This document shows, one piece after another, positions 42,762 to 51,515 of a stretch of 64,000 nt of DNA. The position numbers and the translations under genes are program-made. Position 1 is the first letter of the stretch; every line of letters starts with the position of its first letter. The DNA comes from Hylemonella gracilis. Its GTDB lineage: Bacteria; Pseudomonadota; Gammaproteobacteria; Burkholderiales; Burkholderiaceae_C. The stretch is from the NCBI RefSeq assembly GCF_004328645.1, contig NZ_CP031395.1, forward strand, positions 2,753,501 to 2,817,500. Reading direction: 5' to 3'. The notes below the pieces were generated by a model that did not search any database, was not told the DNA's origin, and was given only the letters and a program-made list of their open reading frames with translations.

Positions 42762-43684
42762 CACGTATCCAGAATACTCTTGCGACCGAACAAACCGCGC
42801 GCTCGGAATGTCACCACGGCGATGAACAGGATGTACATCGACATCAGCGACCATTCCGAGGCGAAGGCTCCACTCATGCCCACCACCAGCCCGACCAGCA
42901 GTCCCGCCGTCACGGCGCCCCACAAGGATCCGACGCCGCCCAGAACGATCACCAGGAAGGCCGGCACCACCGCGTCCACGCCCACTTGCGGCCGAATGCC
43001 CCAGATGGGGGCCATCACCACGCCGGCCAGCGCTGCCAGCGCCACGCCCAACGCGAACACCGCGGAGCGCAACCGGCCTAAGTTGATGCCCAGCGCGCGC
43101 ACCATCTCACTGTCGTGCGCGCCAGCCTTGATGATGGCGCCATAGGGCGTTTTTTCCAGGAACAGCCAGAGACCGGCGATGGCCGCGATGGCGAAACCGC
43201 AGGCGTAGAAGCGGTACGTTGAATAGAGCAGATCGCCAAGGAGGAAGGCCCCCGAAATCGCCGCGGGCAGCGGCAACTGCTGCTCGTTCGAGCCCCACAC
43301 CACCCGGATCGCCTCCTCGATCACCAGCGCAGCGCCAAAGGTCAGCAGCAGGCCGTACAGCGGATCCAGCCCGTAAGTCCGGCGCAGACAGGCTTCGAGC
43401 AGCAAGCCAAAACAGCCCACCAGCAGCGGCGCCACAAAAAGCGCGAGGGCATAACGCGTACCCACCGGCAGCGCCATGTAAGCCTCCTGCACCGCAGGAA
43501 ACCAGCCCAGGCGCGGCACCATCACGAACAGGGCTGCATACATGCCCAGCGCGAAAAGCGAACCGTGTGCCAGGTTGATGGTCTCCATCACCCCGACGAT
43601 CAGCATGAACCCGAGTGCGATCAAGGCAAACAGCAGTCCCAGGGTGATGCCGTTGACCAGGTGCGGCAAGAGATTGGCGAGCAT
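42761..43684 (-). CDS. livH: Liv-type ABC transporter permease (LivH)
   Basis: A 307-residue permease with the LivH hallmark ALGFMLIVGVMETINLAHGSLFALGMYAAL near residues 22-51. It pairs with the LivM encoded divergently at 49012. It is preceded by the binding-protein gene and followed by two SDR genes in the same operon. Confidence 0.93.
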   Translation of the reverse strand: MLANLLPHLVNGITLGLLFALIALGFMLIVGVMETINLAHGSLFALGMYAALFVMVPRLGWFPAVQEAYMALPVGTRYALALFVAPLLVGCFGLLLEACLRRTYGLDPLYGLLLTFGAALVIEEAIRVVWGSNEQQLPLPAAISGAFLLGDLLYSTYRFYACGFAIAAIAGLWLFLEKTPYGAIIKAGAHDSEMVRALGINLGRLRSAVFALGVALAALAGVVMAPIWGIRPQVGVDAVVPAFLVIVLGGVGSLWGAVTAGLLVGLVVGMSGAFASEWSLMSMYILFIAVVTFRARGLFGRKSILDT

Positions 43685-43705
43685 GGGAAAACGGCCCTCC
43701 GCAGC

Positions 43706-45031
43706 TCAGCGCTCGTAGCTGGGGGTCGCCTCGTGCGACTCCAGCTTGCAACTCCCTGCGGCGGCGGGATCAATGACATCCTTGGACTCGCTCTGGGTGA
43801 GGATCTTGTAGATGTCGTTCTTCTCCACCGGCGTGTCGTTGTAGGACGCGAGGTAGATCGTCTGCTGGACCTGGTGGGTCACAGGGTCGATCCAGGCGTC
43901 GTAGTGCTGCATGCGGTCGCGTGCGCTCATCTTGCGTCCCTCGAGCTTCTTGATCACCGCGATGTTGTTGGTCGTGCCGGCCTCCTGCACGCAGCGCAGC
44001 AGCTCGCGCGTGGCCATGTAGCCGTTGTAGTAGACGTTACCGGGCACCGCGATCGCCATGCCGGGAAACTGCTTCTGGTAGGCCGCGACGAACTCCTTGA
44101 CGCCAGGCAGATCGAGCCGGTAGTACCAGGTGGTGCCGAACACGCCAAAGATGGACTCCGGGCCCAGGCCGTATACGTCCGGCCAGTCCTGCTGGTTGTT
44201 GATCCAGGCGGCCCGTTTCTGCAGTCCCAGTTGCACGACCTGTTGGCGCAGGGCCTTGATGTCGTCGCCGCCAACCGCCGTGGCCACCACCTGGGGCTTG
44301 AGTTGCTGCAGCTTGAGCAGGTAGGAAGAGAAATCACGCGTGTTCTGCGGGATCAGCAGTTCCTCGATGACACGCCCGCCACTGGCTTCCACCAAGGCGC
44401 GCGTGGCCTTGGAGGTGTTGTGCCCCCAGACGTAGTCATTGGTCAGCAGCACCCAGTCCTTGCCACCGGTACGGATGGCGTTGCGCACCGTGGCCTGGGC
44501 AAAGTTGGTGCCGTTGCCGTCCCACACGAACTTGACCCGGTGGCAGTCCTTGCCGGATTCGGTGGGCGAACTGGAGTTGGTGTTCAGGAAAATGCAACCG
44601 TACTTCTGCGCCACCTGGGAAATGGCGTTGGCCACACCCGAATGCACGGCCCCGATCAGGAAGGCCGCGTCGTTGCGGTTGATCATGCGCTCGGCCACGC
44701 GCGAGCCGGTGGCCGGTGTCGTCTCGGTGTCCATGTGGATGGCTTCGATCGGGCGGCCCAGCACCCCACCCTTGTCGTTGAACTCGCGGATCGCCATCAT
44801 GGCGCCGAGCCGCTCCATGCCGCCGCTGGCCGCGTACTGGCCAGAGGCATCCATGGTCAGGCCAATCACCAAAGGCTTGGCCTGCGCGCTCTGCGCCCAC
44901 ACGCGATTGTGGGCCCAGGGGCCAAAGAAGCCGCCAACGCCCGCTGCGCCGACGGCCGAGGCCGCCAGGAAACGACGGCGTGGGGTGTTGCAGGAAACTT
45001 GAGGGGTCTCGTCAGACTTGAGCTTGTCCAT
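43706..45031 (-). CDS. Tat-exported ABC substrate-binding protein (Liv type)
   Basis: A 441-residue receptor with a Tat signal: RRRFLAASAVGAAGVGGFF at about residues 18-36, cleavage near RVWAQSA. The mature part starts PLVIGLTMDASGQYAASGGMERLGAMMAI, a peripla_BP_6 receptor. The Tat route means export in folded form, which is less common for this class. Its operon with a sugar-acid kinase and dehydrogenases points to a polyol or sugar acid ligand instead of an amino acid (inference). Confidence 0.93.
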   Translation of the reverse strand: MDKLKSDETPQVSCNTPRRRFLAASAVGAAGVGGFFGPWAHNRVWAQSAQAKPLVIGLTMDASGQYAASGGMERLGAMMAIREFNDKGGVLGRPIEAIHMDTETTPATGSRVAERMINRNDAAFLIGAVHSGVANAISQVAQKYGCIFLNTNSSSPTESGKDCHRVKFVWDGNGTNFAQATVRNAIRTGGKDWVLLTNDYVWGHNTSKATRALVEASGGRVIEELLIPQNTRDFSSYLLKLQQLKPQVVATAVGGDDIKALRQQVVQLGLQKRAAWINNQQDWPDVYGLGPESIFGVFGTTWYYRLDLPGVKEFVAAYQKQFPGMAIAVPGNVYYNGYMATRELLRCVQEAGTTNNIAVIKKLEGRKMSARDRMQHYDAWIDPVTHQVQQTIYLASYNDTPVEKNDIYKILTQSESKDVIDPAAAGSCKLESHEATPSYER

Positions 45032-45103
45032 GGGTTTGTCTCCAGGGTTGGGGGAATGAACGCAGGCGGTCTACTTGCCGCCTTGTGCCTTAGGAACTCT
45101 TGC

Positions 45104-46018
45104 TTAGGAAATTTTGGTCTTGGCGGTCACGATGGCGACGCCGTTGAGCTTTTCCTGGGCCACGAGCAGGGACGCGATGAACTGCTCGCCCAAGCCCAGA
45201 TTGCTCGCCTGCACGAAGCTCTGGTGCGCCGCCTCGGCCAGAAAACTGGTGGTGGGCAGCGTCTCCGTGAGGTGCGTGTAGTAGCGAAGATCTTTCTGAC
45301 CGTTGGCGATGGCGAACTTCAGACCACCCAGGTCACCCTGCAAGGCCTTGCCCACCATCATTTGGAAGATCCCCGAGTTCACGCCACCGGCGGACACCAC
45401 GTCGAACAGCTTCTGCAGGGACAGGCCTGACTTGGCCGCCGTGGCCATGGCCTCGGCGATGGCGGCCGCCGTGGTCATGGCCAGCATGTTGTTGATCAGC
45501 TTGAGCACATGCCCGTGACCGGGCGGCCCGACGTGGATCACGTTCTCGCAGAAGGCTGACAGGATGGAACGCACCTTCTCGAAATCCGAGGGATGCGCGC
45601 CGACCATGGTGTTGAGACGTCCCTCCTCCGCTTCCTTGGGCGTACGGGCCAGGGGGGCGTCGACGTAGACCGCGCCGCGCTGCGCGAAAGCCTCGCGGAT
45701 GCGCGCGGTGGAGGCCGGCTCGGCGGTGGAGCAGTCGATCACCAGCAGCCCCGGCTCGGCCACGGCCAGCAGGCCACCGTCGCCGAACACGATCTGCTCA
45801 ACCTGCGGCGATCCGGTCACGCACACGATGACCGCGGCGGCACCGCGCGCCAGTTCCGCGCGACTGCCGACCTCGACGGCGCCCATCGCCAGCAGATCGT
45901 CCAGGTTGTCACGCGAGCGATGCGCCATGAAGCGCAAGCCGTACCCCTTTTTGAGCAAGTTCATGGCCATGCCATGTCCCATCATGCCCAGCCCGATGAA
46001 TCCGATCGTTGCGCTCAT
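45104..46018 (-). CDS. Beta-hydroxyacid dehydrogenase (HIBADH/GarR family)
   Basis: A 304-residue NAD(P)-dependent dehydrogenase. The N-terminal motif IGFIGLGMMGHGMAMNLLKKG binds the cofactor. A substrate motif (DAPLARTPKEAEEG) and the catalytic lysine region GHVLKLINNMLAM (Lys near residue 170) are present. Family members act on 3-hydroxyisobutyrate, tartronate semialdehyde or L-threonate. It overlaps the kinase gene by 4 bp (ATGA), so it probably handles an intermediate of the same pathway. Confidence 0.93.
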   Translation of the reverse strand: MSATIGFIGLGMMGHGMAMNLLKKGYGLRFMAHRSRDNLDDLLAMGAVEVGSRAELARGAAAVIVCVTGSPQVEQIVFGDGGLLAVAEPGLLVIDCSTAEPASTARIREAFAQRGAVYVDAPLARTPKEAEEGRLNTMVGAHPSDFEKVRSILSAFCENVIHVGPPGHGHVLKLINNMLAMTTAAAIAEAMATAAKSGLSLQKLFDVVSAGGVNSGIFQMMVGKALQGDLGGLKFAIANGQKDLRYYTHLTETLPTTSFLAEAAHQSFVQASNLGLGEQFIASLLVAQEKLNGVAIVTAKTKIS

Positions 46019-48036
46019 GGCGTCATCTCCTGTGTGTCGATCCGCAAAGTCCCCGCAGCCTCCGGTCCGACGGCCTGGCTGTCCTGCCAGAGCCGGATCA
46101 GTCGCCGGTAGCGCGTGGCCACCTGGGCCACGACGCCAGCGTCGTCCAGTTCGCCAGCAAACCAGGCAGAGGCGGCCTCGGCGAACAGCGTGCGCCCCAC
46201 CGCAAAGCCCTTGCAAAGCGGCTGGCCGGCCGCCGCCCGGAAGCCATGCCAGAGTTGTTCTTCGCTGGCCTCAAGGCCCAGCAACAGCACACCCCGGCAC
46301 AACGGGTCGTGACGCGTGATGGTTTCGGTGAGCAGGGCCCAGCCCGTCATGTCCGGCGGCGGCAATTTCCACCAGTCCGGCCGCACGTCAGCCGCGTAGA
46401 TCTGCTGCACGCCGCGCGCCACCGTGTCGCTGCCAGCGGGCAGATCGCGCGGCGGTATCAGCTCGAGCAGCAGCTCGTGCCCGGTGCCTTGGCAGGCTCG
46501 CGCCAAGGCCTGCACGGAGGCGATCTGCCGCATGGCCAGGCCCATCTCGTCGTCCGGGTGATGCGCAAGCAGGCACTTCACCACCTGCTCCGCGGGCCAA
46601 CTCCTGAGCGCAAGCGCCAGTTGGTCCCCGTCTTCAAAGGCCAGGGGCCTTGAGCCCGGCAACTCGACCGGCCGGCCGATCCACAGGCCCGTGCCCGTCA
46701 GCCGGTTGAGCACCGCGCCGCCGTAGCGGCCATCCACGATCACTCCGGGGCCGGGCAATGCCACGGTACCGGTTGCCCCGGCGAGCCTCTGTTCGGCTTG
46801 TTCGAGCGCGTACCCCTGCTCGGCGGCCTGCGCGACCAGTTGCTTGAAACGCGCGATGCGCTGCGCATTCGCGCCGGAACGCATCGCCAGATCTTCCAGT
46901 TGCGCGCGGTGGTCGAAGGCCAAGATCGCCAGAAAAGGAGGCACCGCCGCCCGCGTGCTGGCGCGGTGCAGATGCTCCAGCAGCGTGTCCTCGCGCAGGC
47001 GCATGCAGCGCGAGCCGTGCGCGAGAAAGTGGCTGAGTTCGATCCAGCTCGGCATGGCGGGCGCGCACCCGTGTCGCGACACCACGAGGGCCCCACAGGC
47101 GTTGGCATAACGCAGCGCGTCACCCAAGGGCTCGTCGCGAACCCATCCACGCAGCAAGCCGGCCATGAAGGCATCACCAGCGCCGAGCACGTTGAACACC
47201 TCGATCGGAAAACCGGGGCCTTGCACCGCGTCGTTCAGGTCGTCCGCGATCGCGCCGGGAAAAGCGGAACACCCCATGGGGCCGCGTTTCATGACGATCA
47301 AAGCCGACGTCACTGCGCGGATCCTGCGCAGCGCCGCCACCGTGTCTTCGCTGCCGCCCGCGATGTGCACCTCCTCCTCGGTCCCCACCACCAGATCGCA
47401 CAAGGGCAACACGGACTGGATTTCGCCGCTGACGGACGGAGATGCCACGTAACGCTGTTCGCCCATGCCCAGCGAGGTCAAGCCCCACAGCACCGGCCGG
47501 TAGTCGATGTCAAGCACCACCCGAGTACCCGCTGCCCGTGCGGCGTGCATCGCGCGCAGACAGGCCCCGCGCGTATCCGGGTGCGACAGATGGGTGCCGC
47601 TGATCAGGAGCGCACGCGAGGCCGCGATGCACGCCGGGTTGACGTGCTCCGCCTTGAGTCCCATGTCGGCGCAATGCTGGCGGTAGAACAACAAAGGAAA
47701 TGTGTCCTGGTCCTTGAGACCGAGGAACACCAGGGCCGTCAGTCGTTGAGGGTCGATGCCGACCTGAGAGACATCCACGCCCTCACGTTGCAAGGCCTCG
47801 CGCACGAAACGGCCGTTGTGCTCGTCGCCGACGCGGCTGATCATGCCCACCCGCAAGCCTAGCCGGGCCGCCCCCACGGCGGTGTTGGCGGGTGACCCAC
47901 CGAGATAACGCGCGAAGGTCTGAACGTCTTCCAGGCGCGCGCCGATCTGCTCGCCATACAAGTCAACCGCTGCTCGCCCAAGGCAAAGCACATCGAAGGA
48001 CCGCGCCTTTTCAGAATATTCCTGGATCAGACTCAC
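46015..48036 (-). CDS. iolC: Fusion of IolC-type 2-keto sugar acid kinase and DUF2090 aldolase-like domain
   Basis: A 673-residue fusion. Residues about 13-330 form a PfkB kinase (YLGGSPANTAVGAARLG, and the ATP/catalytic motif NVLGAGDAFMAGLLRG). Residues about 345-650 form DUF2090, which resembles class I aldolases and is thought to cleave 5-dehydro-2-deoxygluconate 6-phosphate. IolC normally acts in myo-inositol breakdown, but iolB, iolD, iolE and iolG are absent from this cluster. The start is GTG 48036, overlapping the rpiR stop as GTGA. Confidence 0.9.
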   Translation of the reverse strand: MSLIQEYSEKARSFDVLCLGRAAVDLYGEQIGARLEDVQTFARYLGGSPANTAVGAARLGLRVGMISRVGDEHNGRFVREALQREGVDVSQVGIDPQRLTALVFLGLKDQDTFPLLFYRQHCADMGLKAEHVNPACIAASRALLISGTHLSHPDTRGACLRAMHAARAAGTRVVLDIDYRPVLWGLTSLGMGEQRYVASPSVSGEIQSVLPLCDLVVGTEEEVHIAGGSEDTVAALRRIRAVTSALIVMKRGPMGCSAFPGAIADDLNDAVQGPGFPIEVFNVLGAGDAFMAGLLRGWVRDEPLGDALRYANACGALVVSRHGCAPAMPSWIELSHFLAHGSRCMRLREDTLLEHLHRASTRAAVPPFLAILAFDHRAQLEDLAMRSGANAQRIARFKQLVAQAAEQGYALEQAEQRLAGATGTVALPGPGVIVDGRYGGAVLNRLTGTGLWIGRPVELPGSRPLAFEDGDQLALALRSWPAEQVVKCLLAHHPDDEMGLAMRQIASVQALARACQGTGHELLLELIPPRDLPAGSDTVARGVQQIYAADVRPDWWKLPPPDMTGWALLTETITRHDPLCRGVLLLGLEASEEQLWHGFRAAAGQPLCKGFAVGRTLFAEAASAWFAGELDDAGVVAQVATRYRRLIRLWQDSQAVGPEAAGTLRIDTQEMTP

Positions 48037-48929
48037 GTGTTCTCCCCCTTCCTGGCCGTTGATCGTTGCGCAATCGCCGACCGCGCCCCGGCCTTACGCC
48101 CTGGCGAGGGCTTCTTGGCCAGTTCATGGCCGGTGCCGATCACCAGGGCCTGCGCCAGGCACAGGGGCGCGACCAGCGAGCGGAAAGCTGCGTCCGGCCC
48201 TTGCCCCAGCTCGAAGCAGACAGTGGCATGAGGCTTGAGCGGCGAGAGCGCGAAGTCGGTGATCGCGATGACGGTGATGCCGCGCGCGCGCGCCTGCTCG
48301 GCCGCCTGGACCACGTCCTGCGAATAGTTCTTGAAGCTGGCCACGAGCAACAGTTCGCCGGGCTCCATCTGGCGGAGCGCGTCCACCAGCATGCCGCCCA
48401 CACCGTCCACCAGTTGCGCCTTGATGTCCAGTTGTGATAAGGCATAGGCCAGGTAACAGGCCACCGGAAACGCACGTCGCTGCGCCAGCACCTGCACACG
48501 CGTGGCCCGACTGATCAATCGGGTCGCTTCGGCAAGATCCTTGGAGCGCACGTTGTCTTCCAGCGCACCGAGATCAGCCATGCCGTTGACGACAAACTGA
48601 TGCAGCACACCCGCCTCGGGCATGCCCGAACCGTTGGAACGGCGGATCACGTCGATGCGGTCGCGGTAGGTACCCACCCGGTCCAGCAATCGCGCGCGGA
48701 ACAGCTGTTGCATCTCGGTGAAGCCCGCGAAACCGAGCGTGTTCGCAAACCGGATCAACGCCGAAGGCTGAACCCCGACCGCCTCGGCCACGGTCGCCAC
48801 GGTGCCCAGGGCCAGATCGTCCGGGCTTTCCAGCACGAACTGGGCGATCTGCTGCTGCTGCTTGGTCAGGCGTGCGTAGGCCTCGGAAACGGCGTCGGCG
48901 AATTCCTCGAACGTGGCGGCTCTTGTCAT
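48033..48929 (-). CDS. MurR/RpiR-family regulator with SIS domain
   Basis: A 298-residue regulator. The N-terminal helix-turn-helix is about residues 15-80 (LTKQQQQIAQFVLESPDDLALGTVATVAEAVGVQPSALIRFANTLGF) and the SIS domain, which senses a sugar phosphate, is about 130-265 (LLVASFKNYSQDVVQAAEQARARGITVIAITD). It leads the minus-strand operon and faces livM across 82 bp. It probably controls both, responding to a phosphorylated intermediate made by the IolC-type kinase. A lysine-rich basic tail ends the protein. Confidence 0.93.
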   Translation of the reverse strand: MTRAATFEEFADAVSEAYARLTKQQQQIAQFVLESPDDLALGTVATVAEAVGVQPSALIRFANTLGFAGFTEMQQLFRARLLDRVGTYRDRIDVIRRSNGSGMPEAGVLHQFVVNGMADLGALEDNVRSKDLAEATRLISRATRVQVLAQRRAFPVACYLAYALSQLDIKAQLVDGVGGMLVDALRQMEPGELLLVASFKNYSQDVVQAAEQARARGITVIAITDFALSPLKPHATVCFELGQGPDAAFRSLVAPLCLAQALVIGTGHELAKKPSPGRKAGARSAIAQRSTARKGENT

Positions 48930-48931
48930 GA

Positions 48932-48978
48932 AATAGAACAGAAAAACTTGATTAACAAAATAATAGAACGTATATTCT
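48932..48978. promoter_or_regulatory. AT-rich divergent control region with repeats
   Basis: Between rpiR and livM. Two direct repeats AATAGAAC lie at 48932-48939 and 48962-48969, exactly 30 bp apart. The second merges with the inverted repeat AGAA-N6-TTCT (48965-48978). The region is markedly AT-rich. These are candidate RpiR sites acting on both operons. Confidence 0.5.
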
Positions 48979-49011
48979 CATCTGTCCAGAATCTTTTTTC
49001 CATCGTTTTCC

Positions 49012-50040
49012 ATGACCCCTCATCAAAAGCCTGCCGCGCTGATCACCGCCCCCATGGCCGTGACCGTGCTCTTGCTGGCCAGCACGCCGCTGTGGCTCAA
49101 GAGCGCCGGTCTGTACCAGTACCTGGCCCTGGAAATCACGATCTGGATGCTGTTTGCCCTGGCCCACAACCTGCTGCTCGGCTACGGCGGCATGCCCTCC
49201 TTCGGGCACGGTGCCTATTTCGGCGTGGGGGCCTACGCCTGCGGCCTGCTGCAACAGCAAGCCGGGGCCGGTCTGCTCACGGGCCTCGCGGGTTGCGCGC
49301 TGACCGCGGCCCTGGTCGGCGCGGTGGTGGCCACCTTCATCTCGCACCGCCGGGGCATCTATTACGCGCTGCTGACGATCGCCTTCGGCCAACTGATGTG
49401 GTTCATCGCGATCAAGTGGCACGGCCTGACCGGTGGCGAGGATGGCCTGCTCAACATCCAGCGACCGCCACTGCGACTTGCCGGCCTGGATCTGTCGCTG
49501 GCCAGCAATGAGGCTCTCTTCAATTTCGTGCTGTTCATCTTCGCGCTGGTGCTGGTTTTTCTGTGGCGGCTCATCCACTCGCCCTATGGGCGCGTGCTGC
49601 GCGCCATCAAGCAGAACGAGATGCGCGCGAGTTTCGTGGGCCACAACGTCTGGCTCTACAAATGGAGCGCCTTCGTCATCTCGGCGGCGCTGTCGGGCCT
49701 GGCCGGCGGCCTGTTCGCGCTGGCCCAGCAATCGGCCTACCCGAATGTGATGAGCCTGCACAACTCGGGCTTCGTGGTGATGATGGTGTTGATCGGCGGC
49801 GGCCTGGTAAGTTTCTGGGGCCCGGTGATCGGCGCGCTGGTGTTCATCCTCGCGCGTGATCTGCTGGGCGCCTACACCGAAACTTGGCTGCTCTGGTACG
49901 GCCTGCTGTTCATGGCCATCGTGCTCTACCAGCCCAACGGCATGGCCGGCGCCTGGCGCAACGGCATCGAACGCTGGCGCGCGTCGCGCCTGACGACGCA
50001 ACGCCCCGCCACCGTGCAAACCCAGCCACGGGAGGCCTGA
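49012..50040 (+). CDS. livM: Liv-type ABC transporter permease (LivM)
   Basis: A 342-residue permease with the LivM hallmark LLLGYGGMPSFGHGAYFGVGAY near residues 53-74 and the loop HSPYGRVLRAIKQNEMRASFVG. It starts the right arm of the divergent cluster; the partner LivH lies in the left arm at 42761-43684. There is no visible ribosome-binding site before ATG 49012. Confidence 0.93.
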   Translation: MTPHQKPAALITAPMAVTVLLLASTPLWLKSAGLYQYLALEITIWMLFALAHNLLLGYGGMPSFGHGAYFGVGAYACGLLQQQAGAGLLTGLAGCALTAALVGAVVATFISHRRGIYYALLTIAFGQLMWFIAIKWHGLTGGEDGLLNIQRPPLRLAGLDLSLASNEALFNFVLFIFALVLVFLWRLIHSPYGRVLRAIKQNEMRASFVGHNVWLYKWSAFVISAALSGLAGGLFALAQQSAYPNVMSLHNSGFVVMMVLIGGGLVSFWGPVIGALVFILARDLLGAYTETWLLWYGLLFMAIVLYQPNGMAGAWRNGIERWRASRLTTQRPATVQTQPREA

Positions 50041-50042
50041 AC

Positions 50043-50789
50043 ATGGCATTGTTCGAAGCCACGCAGATCCACAAACGCTTCGGCGACCAGGTCGTCCTGG
50101 AGAGCGTGTCCCTTGCCTTCGAAGAGGGCCAGCTGTCCGGGATCATGGGGCCCAACGGCGCGGGCAAGACCACCTGTTTCAACGTGTTGACGGGACGCTT
50201 CGCTCCCGATCGTGGCAACGTGCAGTTCGCAGGGCGGGACATCACGCGCAAGTCACCGCGCGAGATCGCCCGTCTGGGGGTGGCGCGCTCCTTCCAGATC
50301 ATGAACCTCTTCAATGAGGACAGCGCCATCGACAACATCGTCGTGGCGCTGAAGTCGGTGCAAGCGCATGCTTGGTCGGTCTGGCGCGACCTGGGACGTG
50401 ACACCGCCGCCTACGACGAGGCGGCCGAGATCCTGCGCGAAATCGGCTTGACCGGCAAGGAGAACATGTCCTGCCGCCGTCTGTCCTACGGCGAACGGCG
50501 GGCACTGGAAATCGGCGTCGCGCTGGCCGCGCGCCCGCGCATCCTCTTCCTGGACGAGCCCACCGCCGGACTGGGCGCGGAGGGCACGGCCCGGCTACTC
50601 GATCTGGTGGCTCAGCTCAAGCGCAAGACCACCATCGTCATCATCGAGCACGACATGAACTTTCTCTTCCGCCTCGCCGACAGGATTTCCGTGATCCACT
50701 GGGGACAGGTCATTGCCCAGGGTTCGCCCGCCCAACTGCGCGACAACCCGTGGGTGCAGCGGTCCAGCCTGGGAAGGCAGCCCGCATGA
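50043..50789 (+). CDS. livG: Liv-type ABC transporter ATP-binding protein (LivG)
   Basis: A 248-residue ATPase: Walker A GPNGAGKT (about 37-44), Q-loop in ARSFQIMNLF, signature LSYGE, Walker B ILFLDEP and a switch histidine in IIEHDMNF. Spacing to livM is 2 bp and it overlaps livF by 4 bp (ATGA), so the transporter genes are coupled. Confidence 0.95.
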   Translation: MALFEATQIHKRFGDQVVLESVSLAFEEGQLSGIMGPNGAGKTTCFNVLTGRFAPDRGNVQFAGRDITRKSPREIARLGVARSFQIMNLFNEDSAIDNIVVALKSVQAHAWSVWRDLGRDTAAYDEAAEILREIGLTGKENMSCRRLSYGERRALEIGVALAARPRILFLDEPTAGLGAEGTARLLDLVAQLKRKTTIVIIEHDMNFLFRLADRISVIHWGQVIAQGSPAQLRDNPWVQRSSLGRQPA

Positions 50790-51514
50790 ACACCGTAACC
50801 ACCTCGCGACTCACGCCACTGTTGCGCGTGGAGAACCTGGAGACTTTTTACGGCGAATCCCAGGTGCTGTTCGGCGCCTCGCTAGATGTAGCCGCCGGCG
50901 AAGTCCTGGCCCTGCTGGGCCCCAACGGCGCCGGCAAGACCACCACACTGCGATCCATCCTGGGCCTGACCCCTGCGGCCCGTGGCCGCATCGAGTTCGA
51001 CGGTCAGGACATCACGCGACAGGCCACCCACCACATCGCTGCGCTGGGCGTGGGCTGGGTGCCTGACGATCGGCGGGTCTTTCCCACGCTCACGGTGGCA
51101 CGCAACCTCGAGATCGCGCACAAGTCCACCCGCTTTCGCGCCTGGAAACTGGGCGAATGCTTCGAAATCTTCTCGGCCATGGAATACCTGATGGCGCGCG
51201 AATGCGAGAACCTCTCCGGCGGCGAGATGCAGATGGTGGCGATCTCGCGCGTGCTGATGGGCGCGCCGGGCCTGGTGCTGTTCGATGAACCAAGCCAAGG
51301 CCTGGCACCCAAGGTGGTGCAGGACGTGATGGCCACGATCCGCCGCCTCAAGAGCGAAGGGGTCGCCGTAGTGCTGGTGGAGCAGAACGTGGCCAGCGCG
51401 CTGGCCGTCGCCGACCGGGTATGTGTCATGCAGGCCGGGCGCATCGTCCACGCCTGCGACGCCGAACAACTGCGGCGCGATGCCGTCCTGCAACGCCGCT
51501 GGCTGGGAATCTGA
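50786..51514 (+). CDS. livF: Liv-type ABC transporter ATP-binding protein (LivF)
   Basis: A 242-residue ATPase with Walker A GPNGAGKT (about 46-53), the LivF-type GWVPDDRRVFPTLTV, signature LSGGE, Walker B LVLFDEPSQGLAP and switch region VVLVEQNV. In LivF the switch residue is not His, and this protein fits (EQN). The start ATG 50786 overlaps the livG stop. Confidence 0.95.
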   Translation: MNTVTTSRLTPLLRVENLETFYGESQVLFGASLDVAAGEVLALLGPNGAGKTTTLRSILGLTPAARGRIEFDGQDITRQATHHIAALGVGWVPDDRRVFPTLTVARNLEIAHKSTRFRAWKLGECFEIFSAMEYLMARECENLSGGEMQMVAISRVLMGAPGLVLFDEPSQGLAPKVVQDVMATIRRLKSEGVAVVLVEQNVASALAVADRVCVMQAGRIVHACDAEQLRRDAVLQRRWLGI

Positions 51515-51515
51515 G

